Positions 25,249 through 37,015 of a stretch of DNA of 64,000 nucleotides are shown here, piece after piece. The notes below the pieces were generated by a model, which saw only the letters and a program-made list of their open reading frames with translations, was not told the DNA's origin and made no database searches. The DNA is from Hirundichthys speculiger. Lineage: Eukaryota; Chordata; Actinopteri; Beloniformes; Exocoetidae. Numbering within the stretch: position 1 is the first letter of the stretch; every line of letters starts with the position of its first letter. The translations under genes and the position numbers were made by a program. Location of the stretch: assembly GCA_018398805.1 (NCBI GenBank), contig JAGFBZ010002341.1, positions 1,254,130 to 1,318,129 of the forward strand, given 5' to 3'.

Positions 25249-26786
25249 TATGCCTGTCAAGCTTTCACAAAATTATGCACTAATTATGCACATTGTGAAC
25301 ACATTTAGGTGTAGAACGGTGAATGTCGTGAAAACTACTTCGCCCGGACGTGCAGGGCGTGCTAAAAATCTTGAAACTGAAAAGTTCCTCTTGGTTGTTT
25401 TAAGGAACACCTCCTTAAAACACATTTTCAAAGTCCTTTATCACCTTCACTGGTCTTCCTGATGAAAAACGTTTTGCAAACTTGTCAGTCACAGATTTTT
25501 AAGTTTGCTCCTGTCATGCTAACCTACACGACGCAGATGCTGCGCATAACTGGATTAATAGACAAATTAAGGTATCTCATAAAGGTCTGATTTGAAGTAA
25601 ACGTTGGGAAAGCAAATAAACATCAGCTGCTCATTTATTTTTTTCAGCACCACTAAAAACCACAACAATCCTGTGCGCCAGTGCTGCACCATTTCACGTC
25701 GTAGAGACAGCTGGCTACTTTCTTCAGCTCCGTTTCACCTTCACTTTCACTGCAGCGATAAAACCACTCCCTGAATGAGGTCTTTGTGCAGGGATGCAGT
25801 CCTCGCTCATCTGGTGCTGTTGTTACTCTGCTTCATAACACCTGCTTGACACTTTGCAATCTTAAACCTGTCTCTGTAACAACTTCCAAACGTTGTAGCC
25901 TTTCAGCTTCACTGAGAATAAGTAACAACCTGTCAGCGCATGACATTTGTGCTGCAGGATCCTCCACCACCTCAGTTCGCCGGGGCCTGCAAGACTGTTG
26001 GCCTCCTCATCACTGCTTCTAACTGATTTCACTCACACCTGACTTTTCCAATTCATTACCTTACAGGGTAACAGTCAGAGCTAATCTTGGGTGTTTTTTA
26101 ACATGTTCTTGTCTTCAGGTCAGCCAGGCTCTTAGCCGTCATCCCTGTCTGCATCTTGTCTGTCTGGTGCGTTCTGCAAACTGATAGACAACCCGCTAAA
26201 ACAGGAATAGAGCACATTAAATTCAGATATGAAGGTCTTTCCTCTTTCTTTTTTAGCCCTCACAGTGGCATGCTGAAGGAACGGTGATACCACCCACTCT
26301 GTTACCTTGCCTGTCCATCTGTCCCACAGTTTGCTGCGCAGTAAGATCTCTCAAGAACTGCTGGTCAGAATTGCTGTCAGATTTCCTGAGGGTCCTCCAA
26401 GTACAACTGGCAACGCACACAGAAACAGTCGCCCTGCATGACGGCAGTACCGAATGACTGTTCCATCCATGTTGTCTCAGGCTTTTCTCGCCCAGCACTT
26501 TAAACTCCGCTGTGGAATTTCTTGTCCAGGTCCAACGGTTTCCAACTCGTCACATTTGGCTCGGAGCAACTTTGGAATAGAAAAACCATTGAGATGAAGA
26601 ATACAAGCTGCCGGTTTGAGCCACAGAAGAAGCTAGAAGTGTGAGCCATATGTGGGTTTCTGATTTCCAGAGTTCCCGAATACATTCATGGTTCTTTGAA
26701 AAGCAACCATTCGCTTCCCTTCGGTGCTGGATTTAGCTCTATGGGGCATTTCAGCTCTTTTGTGCTGTGTGATTACTAACTTTACT
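25249..26786. other. No recognised gene
   Basis: Motif-free short ORFs at 25786-26022, 26253-26498 and 26500-26685. No repeat family recognised. Confidence 0.4.
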
Positions 26787-27130
26787 ATCCATCCATTCAT
26801 TTCCACCTATGCGAGTTCGAGTCGAAGAGGTAGGAAACCCATTTCACCCGCTTGTCTCTATGATCTCATTCTTTCAGTCACTACCCACAATTCATGACCA
26901 TAGGTGAAGATGGGAACATAGATTGACCTGTAAACAGAGAGCTATGCCTTTTGGGTCAGCTCTCCCTTCACCACAACAGACCGGTACAGAGTCCTCATTA
27001 CTGCGGATGCAGCTGTCAATCTCCTCACTCGTGTACAAGAACCCAAACTACTTAAACTTGATGCTTAAGCTCCTTCACTTGGGGCAGCGCCTCATCTCAG
27101 AACCAGTCGAACCAGCGACGCCTGCAGGAG
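26787..27130 (-). mobile_element. Rex3-type LINE 3' fragment with internal deletion
   Basis: It begins ATCCATCCATTCATTTCC, the inverted family tail, then jumps into C-terminal coding sequence that matches 45600-45880, for example CTTGTCTCTATGATCTCATT and CACAACAGACCGGTACAGAG. Several hundred bases of the usual 3' region are missing between tail and coding part. Confidence 0.75.
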
Positions 27131-28811
27131 GACTTTAGCCTCTGTATATGAGCCACTGAACTAACTAGCAGCCCTTTATTGTATTGTTTTTAATTGAATA
27201 AAACTGTTTACTTGTTAAAAAAAAAACAAAAAAATAGGGGTGTGTGTGTTTTTTTTTTTTTTTTACAGTTCAGAAGCTAGCTATTATCCCTTTAATTACC
27301 CAGCATCTTCTCTTTCATCTCTCTGTATCACAGAGAGCTAATCACTTTTAGAGATTACGGCTTGTTAATTGTACTAACAGACCCCTGCAACCAGCGTTTT
27401 GTTGGCCTTTCCAGAAGACAGTCAAAGAGCTCATGACCTCTGGCCTCTGTTGGAGCCATCAATCAAGTTGGTCTGAACCGCCGAGCCTGAGCTGGTAATT
27501 CGCTCAGAGTTCCTCCAGCCCTGGTTTTGACTCCGGCAGTCCTCGTTTCAGGTATCGTTTCGGCAGTGAGACTGATTCATCAGCATTAGCATAAGGAAAC
27601 GTCTGTTAGCATCATATGATAATATTAGCTGAGCTAACATACAGTAGCTAGCTTGTGGTAAGAGAGTGAAGTTGGTCTTGTTCCATGCACCCCCCCCCCC
27701 ACACACCTGTCAATAAACTGGCTTCAAAACTAATCTTCAGCAACCCATGTGTGACATCACAGGGGGTTTGTCCAGTTCTCTTCATATGCCCATGTTCATG
27801 TCCATGTGCCCACTTCATCCGTTATAGTTGCATTATAGTCTCTCTAAAACAGAATGTCCCCAAAGCACATTTCCTTCTCTCATCAGTCAATCAGACATCA
27901 TCTTGCTATTCAATTCCAAGCGGAGACATATTTACCCAGCACCACCCACTCTTCTACCTTCATTAAGACTTCACTATCACTCTCTTCCGTCTGCAGTTTG
28001 CCCTTTCATTGGCTCGTACGCCCACACCAGTGTGGGAGAACACAAACACACACACTCTGGCATGGTTTCTTAGATGTTTTTTTTCTCCTTTCCTTCTTTC
28101 TATTCATTATCCTCGTTTGTATCCGTTTTTCTGCCACTGCTTTCAGATTAAAAGGCTCCATGAAACAATTTGTCTTCATTCATAAATCCTATATGACAGG
28201 AAATGGAAGAACAGCAGAAAAAATAGTAAAGAAAATCAGAGAAATCCTTCGTATTTTCATCGGTCCAGCTCGTCACATTTGGATACAGATATTGAGAAAA
28301 TGTCCAGTAGATCACAAGCCAATTTAGAGGGGATGAACCAAGCTGCTTAGAAAAAAAAAAAAAAAAAAATCAATTGTGATTTCCCATCTGAACTGGTGCT
28401 GTCAAACCCTCGGCAAGACTCTGAGAGATAAACGATAAATTGGAAGTGTGATTGGTCAACTAAGCTTTGCTCCGGCAGCTTATTGTCAGGTTTGTGTGCC
28501 GTGAGCTCAGAGCGGAGCATTTCCCCAACGATGTGGACTATTGGTTTTGTGTCTGGATACAAAGCTGGAGTTTAGCTGAGCTAAGCACGAAAACAAAGGC
28601 TATGTTTTTCTTCTGCGCCCATTTTTCTCTGTTGTTTATTGTTTTTATGTGTCATCCGTCCCCAAACAGAAATGCTGATTTGTTTTCCGAGGGGAATGCA
28701 CACTATAATTACCTCATCACGGAGGGCAATGTTGGGAACGCTGTTAGTTATCTTTAGAAAAAAACAGTGAGGTTCCAGCTCTGACAGCCTCACTGTGTCT
28801 TCAAGACCATC

Positions 28812-28812
<1 letters not shown>
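27131..28812. other. No recognised gene
   Basis: Contains poly-T/GT and poly-C tracts (about 27241-27264 and 27691-27700). Overlapping frames at 27685-28327 (longest 157 codons) have no recognised domain and lie in low-complexity, pyrimidine-rich DNA. Confidence 0.4.
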
Positions 28813-28843
<31 letters not shown>

Positions 28844-28872
28844 ACACCACACACACACACACACACACACAC
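28813..28872. repeat. Poly-C tract (31 C) plus (AC)n
   Basis: Thirty-one consecutive C residues at 28813-28843 are followed by an AC microsatellite. The G-rich complement could form G-quadruplexes. Length in the assembly may be inaccurate. Confidence 0.95.
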
Positions 28873-28902
28873 CCCCAACCACCACCACCACCAAAAAAAA
28901 AC

Positions 28903-29992
28903 TAGGGCTGGGCAATGATTAAAATTTTTAATCGTGATTAATCGCATTATTTCCCTGATTAATCTCGATTAATCGGCATTGTATACGCAAAATCAAATGA
29001 ATTAAAAAGTAGTGTATAATGCACTTTTATTTAAATGTTCTGCTGCCATATGAACTAAAGTGCACATTTGTTGTTCAAACGCTTTTAACATCAGCACTTG
29101 TCAGTAACACATATTTAGTGTAAATCTCATTAAAAAATGTCAATTAAAATAAACCTTATTGCCACTATTAGGGCATTAATGTCATCCTGTTTTTATAAAA
29201 AAAAATTTAAAAAAAAGTCTACAAACAAAATCCAACAAAATGATTGTGGTTCAGCACAATCAGAACATTAAAACAGGTAATTTCTGAGGTAACAACAGAA
29301 ACTTTTAACGGGGAGTTTAACTTGTCAGTTGTTACAAATAACCTTGTTTCTGTTGAATCCTCCATCTGGGAGAACTTTAAAATGAAAATGTCCATGTTAA
29401 AGTTCAGTAACTTTACCAATCCATGTATCAATCAAAAATTTAAAAGTGACATTTTATTATGTTTTTCGTTTTTTAACACAAAAAATGAAAAAAAAAGCCT
29501 TTTTTTTTTTTTTTTTTTTTTTTTTATATTTCAATTTTAGACTTTGATCAAAAATACGAAATTAAAAAACAGGCCACAGAACTGAATTTGTTTTATAATC
29601 AAGGACTGGACTTTCTATTGTCATTACACATCTGTGCCACTAGATGGAGCTGCACTGAAGTAACCAGCTAGAGAACAGCAGGACAGTGAACACATGGAGC
29701 AGATCTGATGGAACATGGAGGAATGATTTTTTTTCAGTCAGAATTGTTAATATTGCTACCTGAGTTGCTACCCGAACTGTAAAGTACACCGATTTTTACC
29801 GTTCTCCATGTCTGTTTTAGCTTTTCTGCATGTTTTTCTGCCAATTTCTACACCAGTTCCGCAGCAGCCAGAAACAGACTTTTCAAAACAAAAGCATGTG
29901 AGCAACATGCGTTAATGCGCGATAAAATAAATGTTGGGGTTAATAAATTAATAAGTTAACGCGATAATAACGCGTTAACCTGCACAGCCCTA
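28903..29992 (+). mobile_element. hAT element, same family as 7765-8912
   Basis: It runs from TAGGGCTGGGCAATG to TAACCTGCACAGCCCTA. Flanking 8-mers AAAAAAAC and AAAAAACC match at 7 of 8 positions, though A-rich flanks make this weak evidence. The body parallels the 7765 copy, including the CCACTAGATGGAGCT word at 29637-29651. Noncoding. Confidence 0.85.
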
Positions 29993-30840
29993 AAAAAACC
30001 CAAAACAAATAATGTACGTAACTGCCAGACAAAACACAGTCTGCACCTTTTTGCATTTCCGCTTATGTTTAGTTTGCGAAACCGAATCAGCGTGTTTGTT
30101 TTCCTGACAGAGCCAGTATGGCCGTCCCTCCCTACCTGCCACAATCTGTGCCTTTGCTTGTTTTCTTTGTGCTTGTTTCATTCTTCATCTTCTGGGTTTT
30201 TTGGTCCAGATTTAGTTTTCCTCCCACCTCCTGTTGCGTTCCCAGTCCCGGCGAGGGCCTCGGGTCGGTCGTTTCGCACTCATTGCTTATAATGAACTCC
30301 GTTTAAGTGCGATCCTGTCCTGTTTTAACAGTGACGCTCCCCGTGTGTCGTTTGAGGTTTTGCCTCCTTTCTCACCCTGCTCCTTGTTGTTTTCACCTGT
30401 GCCCCGTTATTCAATTAGTTCTCAGTCTGTGTAAAAAGTCTCGTCTCTCCCTCTGTGCGTCGTTAGTCCATCTGTTCCACAGCCGGTCATGTTCCTGCTC
30501 CCAGTTTCATTACCTTACTGGACTCCTGTTTGTTTTTTTTACTGTGGCTCTTTAGATTCCTTTCCTTCTGCGGCGGCTTTTGTTTCCTGTTTTTTTTTCT
30601 TCAGTTGTTTAAACTAAGAATCCTCAGTTCTTTATCCACCTATCCCCTGATCCGTACACATGTACGGTAACACTGTCACACTGTGAACCACATACAGAGC
30701 AGGGTTTTTCTTAAATAAACCTCTATTGCAATTATATTGAATTATAATTTAAACATGATATAAATGTTTTAATGTGTTTTTATGACTTAAAATAGCTTAA
30801 ATAATGGAAATATAAAAAATATTTTTTTTTTCTTTTTTAA
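29993..30840. other. Unassigned pyrimidine-rich sequence
   Basis: The interval 30060-30610 is CT-rich, with overlapping plus-strand frames (30065-30555) but no recognised domain. Its TGTTTCCTG/TTTGTTCC wording recalls LTR or 3'-UTR regions of fish retroelements, but no paired LTR, primer-binding site or polypurine tract was found. Left unassigned. Confidence 0.25.
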
Positions 30841-31013
30841 AGGGGGGTAGTTGGTATATTGTTACCATATGGCAACACTGCGCAAATATGGAAAGTACCA
30901 TAAAATCACATTTTTCTCTCATAACATCATTTTATTGAAAACAAGACTAAACAAATCCTACTTATACTTAGTGAAATGTATAACCCAATATTTAGTTGTG
31001 CATTTTCTGAGAT

Positions 31014-31680
31014 CTAGGACTGGCAGTCTCTTCGATAGAGGCGCCATGCCTCTACTAGGGTCAGGTCCAGCATGTGGAAGACAATGCGATTGTAACATTT
31101 CTTGGACCTGATCTTGGTGGGGCAGAGGGCAATCAAAGAATCCAGAAGATCCACTCCTCCCATGCTCTTATTGTACACTGACTCAATGTTGGTTGGCTGT
31201 AGCTCAGTTGGTAGAGCGGGTCGTCCAGTCACTGGAAGGTTGGTGGTTTGATCCCGGCTCCAACTGTCCACATGCCAGAGTGTCCTTGGGCAAGAGACTG
31301 AACCCTAACTTGCCCCCAGCGGGTTGGCAGCACACTTGCATGGCAGCTGCTGCCCTCTGGTGTGTGAATAAGTTAATGAGAGGCCAATGTAAACTGCTTT
31401 GAGGGCACCTTGGTGTGGAAAAGCAATATATAAGTGCAGTCCATTTTACATTTGGGGAGTGGAACGCAGATCATGTCTTTCTTTTTTGTTGTCCAACCTT
31501 TGCATTTTTTTTTTGGTTGGGTTTGCTCCTACAAATGTATTCAGGAGGGTCACAGGATGGTTGTCGAACCACTTGCCGACCCATTGCTAACTCTTCCCTG
31601 TACTCGTTCCTTCTCCCAAAGAAGAAACTGGCTTTCATCTTCCATGGATGAAAGCGACACATGTAAACTGGCTATGCAGT
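31014..31680 (-). pseudogene. piggyBac (PGBD) transposase fragment
   Basis: On the minus strand, 31190-31014 encodes IESVYNKSMGGVDLLDSLIA, then TKIRSKKCYNRIVFHMLDLT and AWRLYRRDCQS. This is the conserved YNK-MGGVD-LD block that includes a catalytic Asp of piggyBac transposases, followed by the KW-type helix. The part upstream of the SINE (about 31680-31451) reads KWFDNHPVTLLNTFVGANPT, which precedes that block in the family. The two parts are separated by the SINE at 31193-31450, and frameshifts or stops are present. The N-terminal half and the C-terminal zinc-binding region are missing. Confidence 0.75.
31193..31450 (+). mobile_element. tRNA-derived SINE
   Basis: The head has a good box A (TAGCTCAGTTGGTAGAGC) and box B (GGTTTGATCCC), the split RNA polymerase III promoter. 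The body continues with GTCCTTGGGCAAGAGACTGA, similar to a CORE-SINE-like middle, and ends AAAAGCAATATATAAGTGCA. It splits the piggyBac transposase remnant, so it is younger than that gene's decay or coeval with it. The word GCTGCCCTCTGGTGT at 31349-31363 is one base off the CTCF core (reverse). Confidence 0.85.
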
Positions 31681-32245
31681 CAAAAAAAGCAGAAAATGCT
31701 GCATATAATTCCAAGAAGTGTACTGTCAGTACTGTACTGTAATGTCTGAAATTAGAAAATATAATAATAGAAATAATGTTTTTTCCCTTTTAAATCTAAT
31801 AAAAAACTGTGAACATAGTCTCAGAGTAGTCTAGTGCTATGTAAGTCAATTACAGTCCAATAGGTTGAATACACACAGATCACTTCCATATTTGCATGTA
31901 GTTGCCATATGGCAACAAATTCATTTTAGCATTTTACAAAAAACATATAATATCTAAACTAGTTTTGAGAATGAAAATTAAATTAAAATTGCTTAAATAC
32001 ATAGCAATTAGACAACTTTGGGGGCCCTCAGATACGGACTCACCCCAATGTCTGTGTCCATGCAAAAAGGAGGCGCAAACAGGATTCCTTGGTCATGTAA
32101 TGTGATGCATTATTTGTCTCATCAAAATGAACAATTGAACAGTAAAAAATTGATTTTACATTACTGTCTTTTAGTAAAATTGAGATAAAGTAATTGTTGC
32201 CATATGGCAACAACATGCAATAGAGGGTAAATCTTATTGTTTGAC

Positions 32246-32923
32246 TTAAGGGAACAAGTGAAGGATTGATCATAGATGACACGGCAGTCTTGCGTTACCA
32301 GACCCATCTCCACATCACAAAGAAAGATCCAGCTGCACTACTTTCACCACCTGGATAATCGCACTGAAACAGCATCAAAATACCGTCATGCAGAATCACT
32401 GAGCGCTGATGTCCCACATTTTTCAATCATTTTCATATTCTTCATTGTTTTCCATTCACGCCATGTGCTCTTCTCATGAATGAAGCGTCAGTTTAAATGA
32501 CATGCATCGACGCCTCTTCCTCATATGCATGCTCACGCCACTTGAGGCGGAAACCTCGGCCTCAGTAATCCCAGTTGATAATCACTGTCGCAGTCCCACT
32601 AATCTCTGATCCAAGGTTTCCTATTCCTCTGACTCTCCCAGAGACACTCTGGCTATGTTGAGCTCGGTCCAAGCTCTGTGAGCATTGTTAACTGGAAGTG
32701 GCTCATCAGTAATTACCTGCACTATCTGAACCACGTCTGTGCGATTTTATTCACGGCAGCCAGCTTTAGAAGAAAGAAAGAGCCACTCAACTCCTCTCCA
32801 GCCGCCTCTTTCTTGAGTGTGTCTTACCTGAGATTGGCAGTACAGCTTTGTGCTTCCACTGGACAGAATTTACAACCAACAAGTCTTGGAGCACATTAGC
32901 GCCGTAGGATATTAGTGAGGATA
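32246..32923. other. No recognised gene
   Basis: Spacer between the piggyBac and Tc1 elements. Short frames at 32678-32899 and 32787-32969 have no motif. Confidence 0.4.
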
Positions 32924-33378
32924 GACGTTCACCGGCCACTTTACAAGGTCCAACTGTCCAACTGCTCATTAATGCAGATTTCTAATCAGCCAATCACATG
33001 GCAGCACCTCACTTCATTCATTCATGTAGACATGATCAAGATGATCTGCTGCAGTTCAAACCAGCATCAGAATGGAGAAGAAAGATGATTTAAGTGACTT
33101 TGAACGTGTCATGGTTGTTGGTCTGAATGTTTTAGAAACTGCTGATCTACTGGGATTTTCACCACAACCATCTCTAGGGTTCACAGAGAATGTTCCAGAA
33201 AAGAGAAAATATCCAGTGAGCTGCAGTTCTGTGGGAACAAATGCCTTGTTGATGCCAGAGGTCAGAGGAGGATGACCAGACTGGTTGGAGCTGATAGAAA
33301 GACAACTGGAACTAAAATAACCACTGGTTACAACCGAGGTCTGCAGAAGAGCATCATCATCATCTTTTTCCCCACTCA

Positions 33379-33889
33379 GCGACACACCCGCTGAGAAACC
33401 CACCCTGCTGATTGGCGATTCTATAGTCCGGTATGTGAGGCCGGCAGCCACGACAATAGTGAGGTGTATCCCGGGAGCCAGGGCGGGCGACATCGAGGCA
33501 AATTTGAAGCTGCTGGCAAAGAATAAGCGTAAGTACAGTAAAGTTATTGTACATGTCGGCACTAATGACAACCCGGCTACGCCAGTCGGAGGTCACTAAA
33601 AATTAATATTGAGTCGGTGTGTAACGTTGCAAAGAGCATGTCGGACTCCGTAGTTTTCTCTGGCCCCCTTCCTAATTTGACCAGTGATGATATGTTTAGC
33701 CGCATGTCATCGCTCCGTCGCTGGTTGTCGTGGTGGTGTCCAGCAAACGACGTGGCCTTTATTGACCATTGGCCTGATTTCTGGGGAAAGCCTGGTCTGA
33801 TTAGAAGAGACGGCATTCATCCCCCACCCCGGATGGTGCAGCTCTTATTTCTAGGAATTTGGCCGATTTTTCTTAGACGCTCCCCCTGA
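33379..33889 (+). pseudogene. L2 ORF1 with SGNH/GDSL-like esterase domain
   Basis: The first part reads [14 protein letters not shown]..., giving the GDS block of SGNH hydrolases, then [13 protein letters not shown], the G-x-N-D block. After a frameshift near 33575 the frame at 33617-33889 continues VVFSGPLPNLTSDDMFSR, WLSWWCPANDVAFIDHW and LIRRDGIHP, the last holding the D-x-x-H catalytic pair. Esterase-type ORF1 proteins occur in several CR1/L2 LINEs; their role in retrotransposition is not well settled. The N-terminus is missing. Confidence 0.8.
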
Positions 33890-34149
33890 CAATCCAGGGT
33901 GGAGGCCAGGATGCAGAGCTGCAGTCTTACAACGCTTCTCTGCTGCTTCTCGAGAACCGTCACCCACCTCTAAAAATAGAGAAATCAACTATGTAGCTGC
34001 TAATGTTAACATGGGTGCCGAACAAAAACAAAAATAGAATTGGTGTCAATTCCCCGTCCCTCCAAAAGTCTACTTAGCGCGCTGTGATAGGGGCGTTAAC
34101 CAAAATAATTTGATAAAAATAAAACTGTCAGACACGTGGAGCCAAGAGA

Positions 34150-34940
34150 ACTTGTAATTAGATGTGGACTACTGAATGTGAGATCTCTTGGCTCTAAGTC
34201 TCTGTTAATCAATGATCTTATTACTGAGACTCGTTGCGATGTCTTCTGCTTATCAGAAACATGGCTTTCAAGACGGGGAGTATGTGAGCTTAAATGAGGC
34301 TACGCCACCAGGTTTATATTAATTATCATATTCCCCGGAGTACGGGTCGAGGTGGAGGAGTAGCAGCTGTCTACAACTCCAACCTACAAGTAAAAACAAA
34401 ACCCAAATGTAATTATTAATAATACATTCGAAAGCCTCACGCTCAGTCTAACTTTTCCAAATTGGAGATCAGAAAAGTCAGTCTTGTTGGTAGTGGTGTA
34501 TCGGCCACCTGCTGGTGCTTATCTGGAGTTTCTGTCTGAGTTCTCTGATTTTTTTAGCTGGTTTAGTGCTCAGCTCAGACAAAGTCATCATAGTGGGCGA
34601 CTTTAATATTCACATGGATGTCGACAGTGATAGCTTTAAATTAGCCTTTACATCTCTCTTAGATTCACTGGGCGTCTCACAAAAAGTGAAAGAACCGACT
34701 CACTGCTTTAATCATATCTTGGATCTGGTTCTCACCTATGGTCTAGATGCTCATCACTTGTTAGTGTCGCCGCTGAATTCTCTTCTCTCGGACCACTTTT
34801 TAGTTACATTTGAGTTCAGCATTTGTGGCATTAAAACAGAAAATGAAACGTGTCATTACAGCAGATGTCTTTCTGAAGATGCTGTGAATAATTTTCAAGG
34901 AGGTCATTCTCTCTCATCTCCCTATGGTGGAATATGATAG
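34150..34940 (+). pseudogene. L2 ORF2 endonuclease (APE-type) region
   Basis: Translation in shifting frames gives LVIRCGLLNVRSLGSKSLLI, DVFCLSETWLS (acidic active-site E-T), VVYRPPAGAYLEF, VIIVGDFNIHMDV (the GDFN motif) and LLSDHFLVTFEF (the SDH motif). These are the ordered motifs of an apurinic-endonuclease-like domain that nicks target DNA for target-primed reverse transcription. At least two frameshifts, near 34270 and 34515, break the ORF. Confidence 0.85.
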
Positions 34941-35691
34941 AATAACTGAAGGCAACGACCTGAATTTTACTCCAGCAGATATTGATTACCTTGTTTAACA
35001 ATACTGCTGATATGTTACATTCAGCCTTGGATGCCGTCGCTCCTCTGAGGAAGAGGTTTCTTATCTTAGGAGCTCAGCTCCCTGGTATAATTCACATATT
35101 CGTATGCTGAAGCAGAATGCACGTAAAATGGAAAGGAGGTGGTACTCCTGTAAATCTGTGGATTCCCATCGTGCTTGGAGAGATAGTTTAATAGTCTACA
35201 AAATAGCCCTACGTAGAGCTAGAACATCTTATTATTCTTCGTTAATAGAAGAGAATAAAACATAAACCCACGTTTTCTGTTCAGCACTGTAGCCAGGCTG
35301 ACAAAGAGTCACAACTCTGTTGGTCCATGCATTCCTGCTACTCTCAGTAGTGAAGACTTTATGAGCTTTTTTAGCGGGAAAATAAATTAAAATTAGAGAT
35401 GAGATTGGCCAGGCCCAACTGTCGACGGCTGTGAACGTCCCTGCAGCTTCGTTGATTTCTTCCGTTTCTGATTTGACTCTGGACTGTTTTTTCTCTCCTG
35501 TGGGCCTCTCTGAGTTGACCTCAACTATCAGTAAAGCTAAACCATCTACATGTCTGTTGGATCCCATCCCAACTCGACTGTTCAAAAGATGTTATGTCCT
35601 CTATTGGTATATCAATTTTGGATCAGATTAACCTATCTTTGCAATTAGGATATGTACCACAGGTTTTTTTAAAGTTGCAGTCATTAAACCT

Positions 35692-37015
35692 TTGCTCAAG
35701 AAACCATCCCTTGACCCGGACATCTTGGCAAACTATAGACCAATATCCAACCTTCCATTTATCTCTAAAATCCTGGAAAAAATAGTTGCTAGCCAGTTAG
35801 GAGAACACCTGCATAGAAATGATCTATTTGAGGTCTTTCAGTCAGGGTTTAGATCTCATCATAGCACAGAAACTGCGCTGATTAGAGTCTCCAACGACCT
35901 CCTTATGGCCTCGGATAATGGATTAGTTTCTGTCCTGGTTCTGTTGGACCTCAGTGCTGCTTTTGATACCGTTGATCACGGCCTTTTGCTGCATAGATTA
36001 GAGCACACTGTTGGAATTAAAGGGATAGCATTAGACTGGTTTAAGTCATACCTGTCTGACAGGTTCCAGTTCGTCCATGTTAATAACATTTCTTCTGCAC
36101 GGACTAGGGTCTGCTACGGTGTCCCCACAGGGTTCAGTTCTGGGACCAATCCTTTTTACTTTTTATACATGTTGCCCTTGGGAAAAATTATCCAGAGCCA
36201 TGGCATAAACTTTCATTGCTACGCTGATGATACGCAGCTGTACTTATCTATGAAACCAGAGGAAACAAAACCTTTGGCTAAACTTCAAGGGTGTCTTAAT
36301 GACGTTAAGTCCTGGATGTCCTCTAACTTTTTGCTTTTAAACTCGGATAAAACAGAGGTTATTGTCTTTGGTCCAAAACACCTGAGGAACGGATTAGCTG
36401 GGTTTACGCTGGCTTCCAGCACAGCTGTGAAAAACCTTGGAGTCATTTTTGATCAGGATATGTCATTTAAGCAGCATATTAATCAGGTTTGCAAGACTGC
36501 CTTTTTTCATCTCCGAAATATTGCCAAAATTAGGAGCATCCTCTCCCAGGGTGATGCCGAAAAATTAATCCACGCTTTTGTCAGTTCTAGACTGGATTAT
36601 TGTAATGCGTTGTTAGCAGGATGTCCGAAAAGCTCGCTGAATAGCCTTCAATTGATCCAGAACGCAGCAGCGAGGGTGCTGACAGGAACCCGTAAGCGAG
36701 ATCACATCTCTTCCCGTGAAATTTCGAATTGAGTTTAAAATTCTGCTTCTTGCATATAAAGCCCTTAATGGCCTAGCTCCATGCTATTTACAAGACTTGA
36801 TAGCATGTTATGCTCCTAATAGAGCTCTCCGCTCTCAGAGTGCAGGGTTACTCGTCGTTCCTAGAATATCTAAAAGTAGATTTGGAGGACGGGCCTTCTG
36901 CTACCAGGCACCTTTTTTATGGAACCAGCTACCATTTTGGGTTAAGGAGGCTGACACCACCTCCACTTTTAAAACTAAATTGAAAACATTTCTGTTTAGT
37001 AAAGCCTACAATTAG
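35692..37015 (+). pseudogene. L2 ORF2 reverse transcriptase and C-terminus
   Basis: An open frame of 346 codons (35692-36732) carries NYRPISNLPFISKILEK at residues 14-30, the palm motif LLDLSAAFDTVDH near 84-96 and the catalytic YADD box at 177-180. The motif expected as GVPQGS-x-L-GP reads GVPTGFSSGTNP, so that substrate-binding loop is damaged even though both catalytic Asp sites survive. A frameshift near 36716 moves the C-terminal domain (RIEFKILLLAYKALNGLAP ... FLFSKAYN) to another frame, ending at 37015. Upstream RT codons start near 35590. Confidence 0.9.

Larger units (their letters stand above)
30841..32245 (-). mobile_element. piggyBac-like element remnant
   Basis: TTAA occurs at both proposed edges (30837-30840 and 32246-32249), the target site of piggyBac elements. 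Inside, minus-strand codons match the PGBD transposase core (31014-31680). A 16-bp palindrome, GTTGCCATATGGCAAC, lies near each end (30861-30876 with one mismatch, 32196-32211) and once inside (31901-31916). The gene is internally deleted and contains a SINE. Confidence 0.65.

Noticed and set aside
27685..28327. Cluster of overlapping plus-strand ORFs up to 157 codons
   Set aside because: Three overlapping frames over the same pyrimidine-rich DNA with no domain; typical chance ORFs.
28581..28868. Minus-strand ORF starting with Cys/Val repeats and Gly run
   Set aside because: Translation of the AC microsatellite and poly-C tract.
30060..30620. Possible LTR of a retroelement
   Set aside because: No second LTR, primer-binding site or polypurine tract found; only a loose resemblance in composition.
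34501..34518. CTCF-like word in reverse orientation
   Set aside because: Two mismatches and explained by the conserved L2 endonuclease coding sequence YRPPAGAY.
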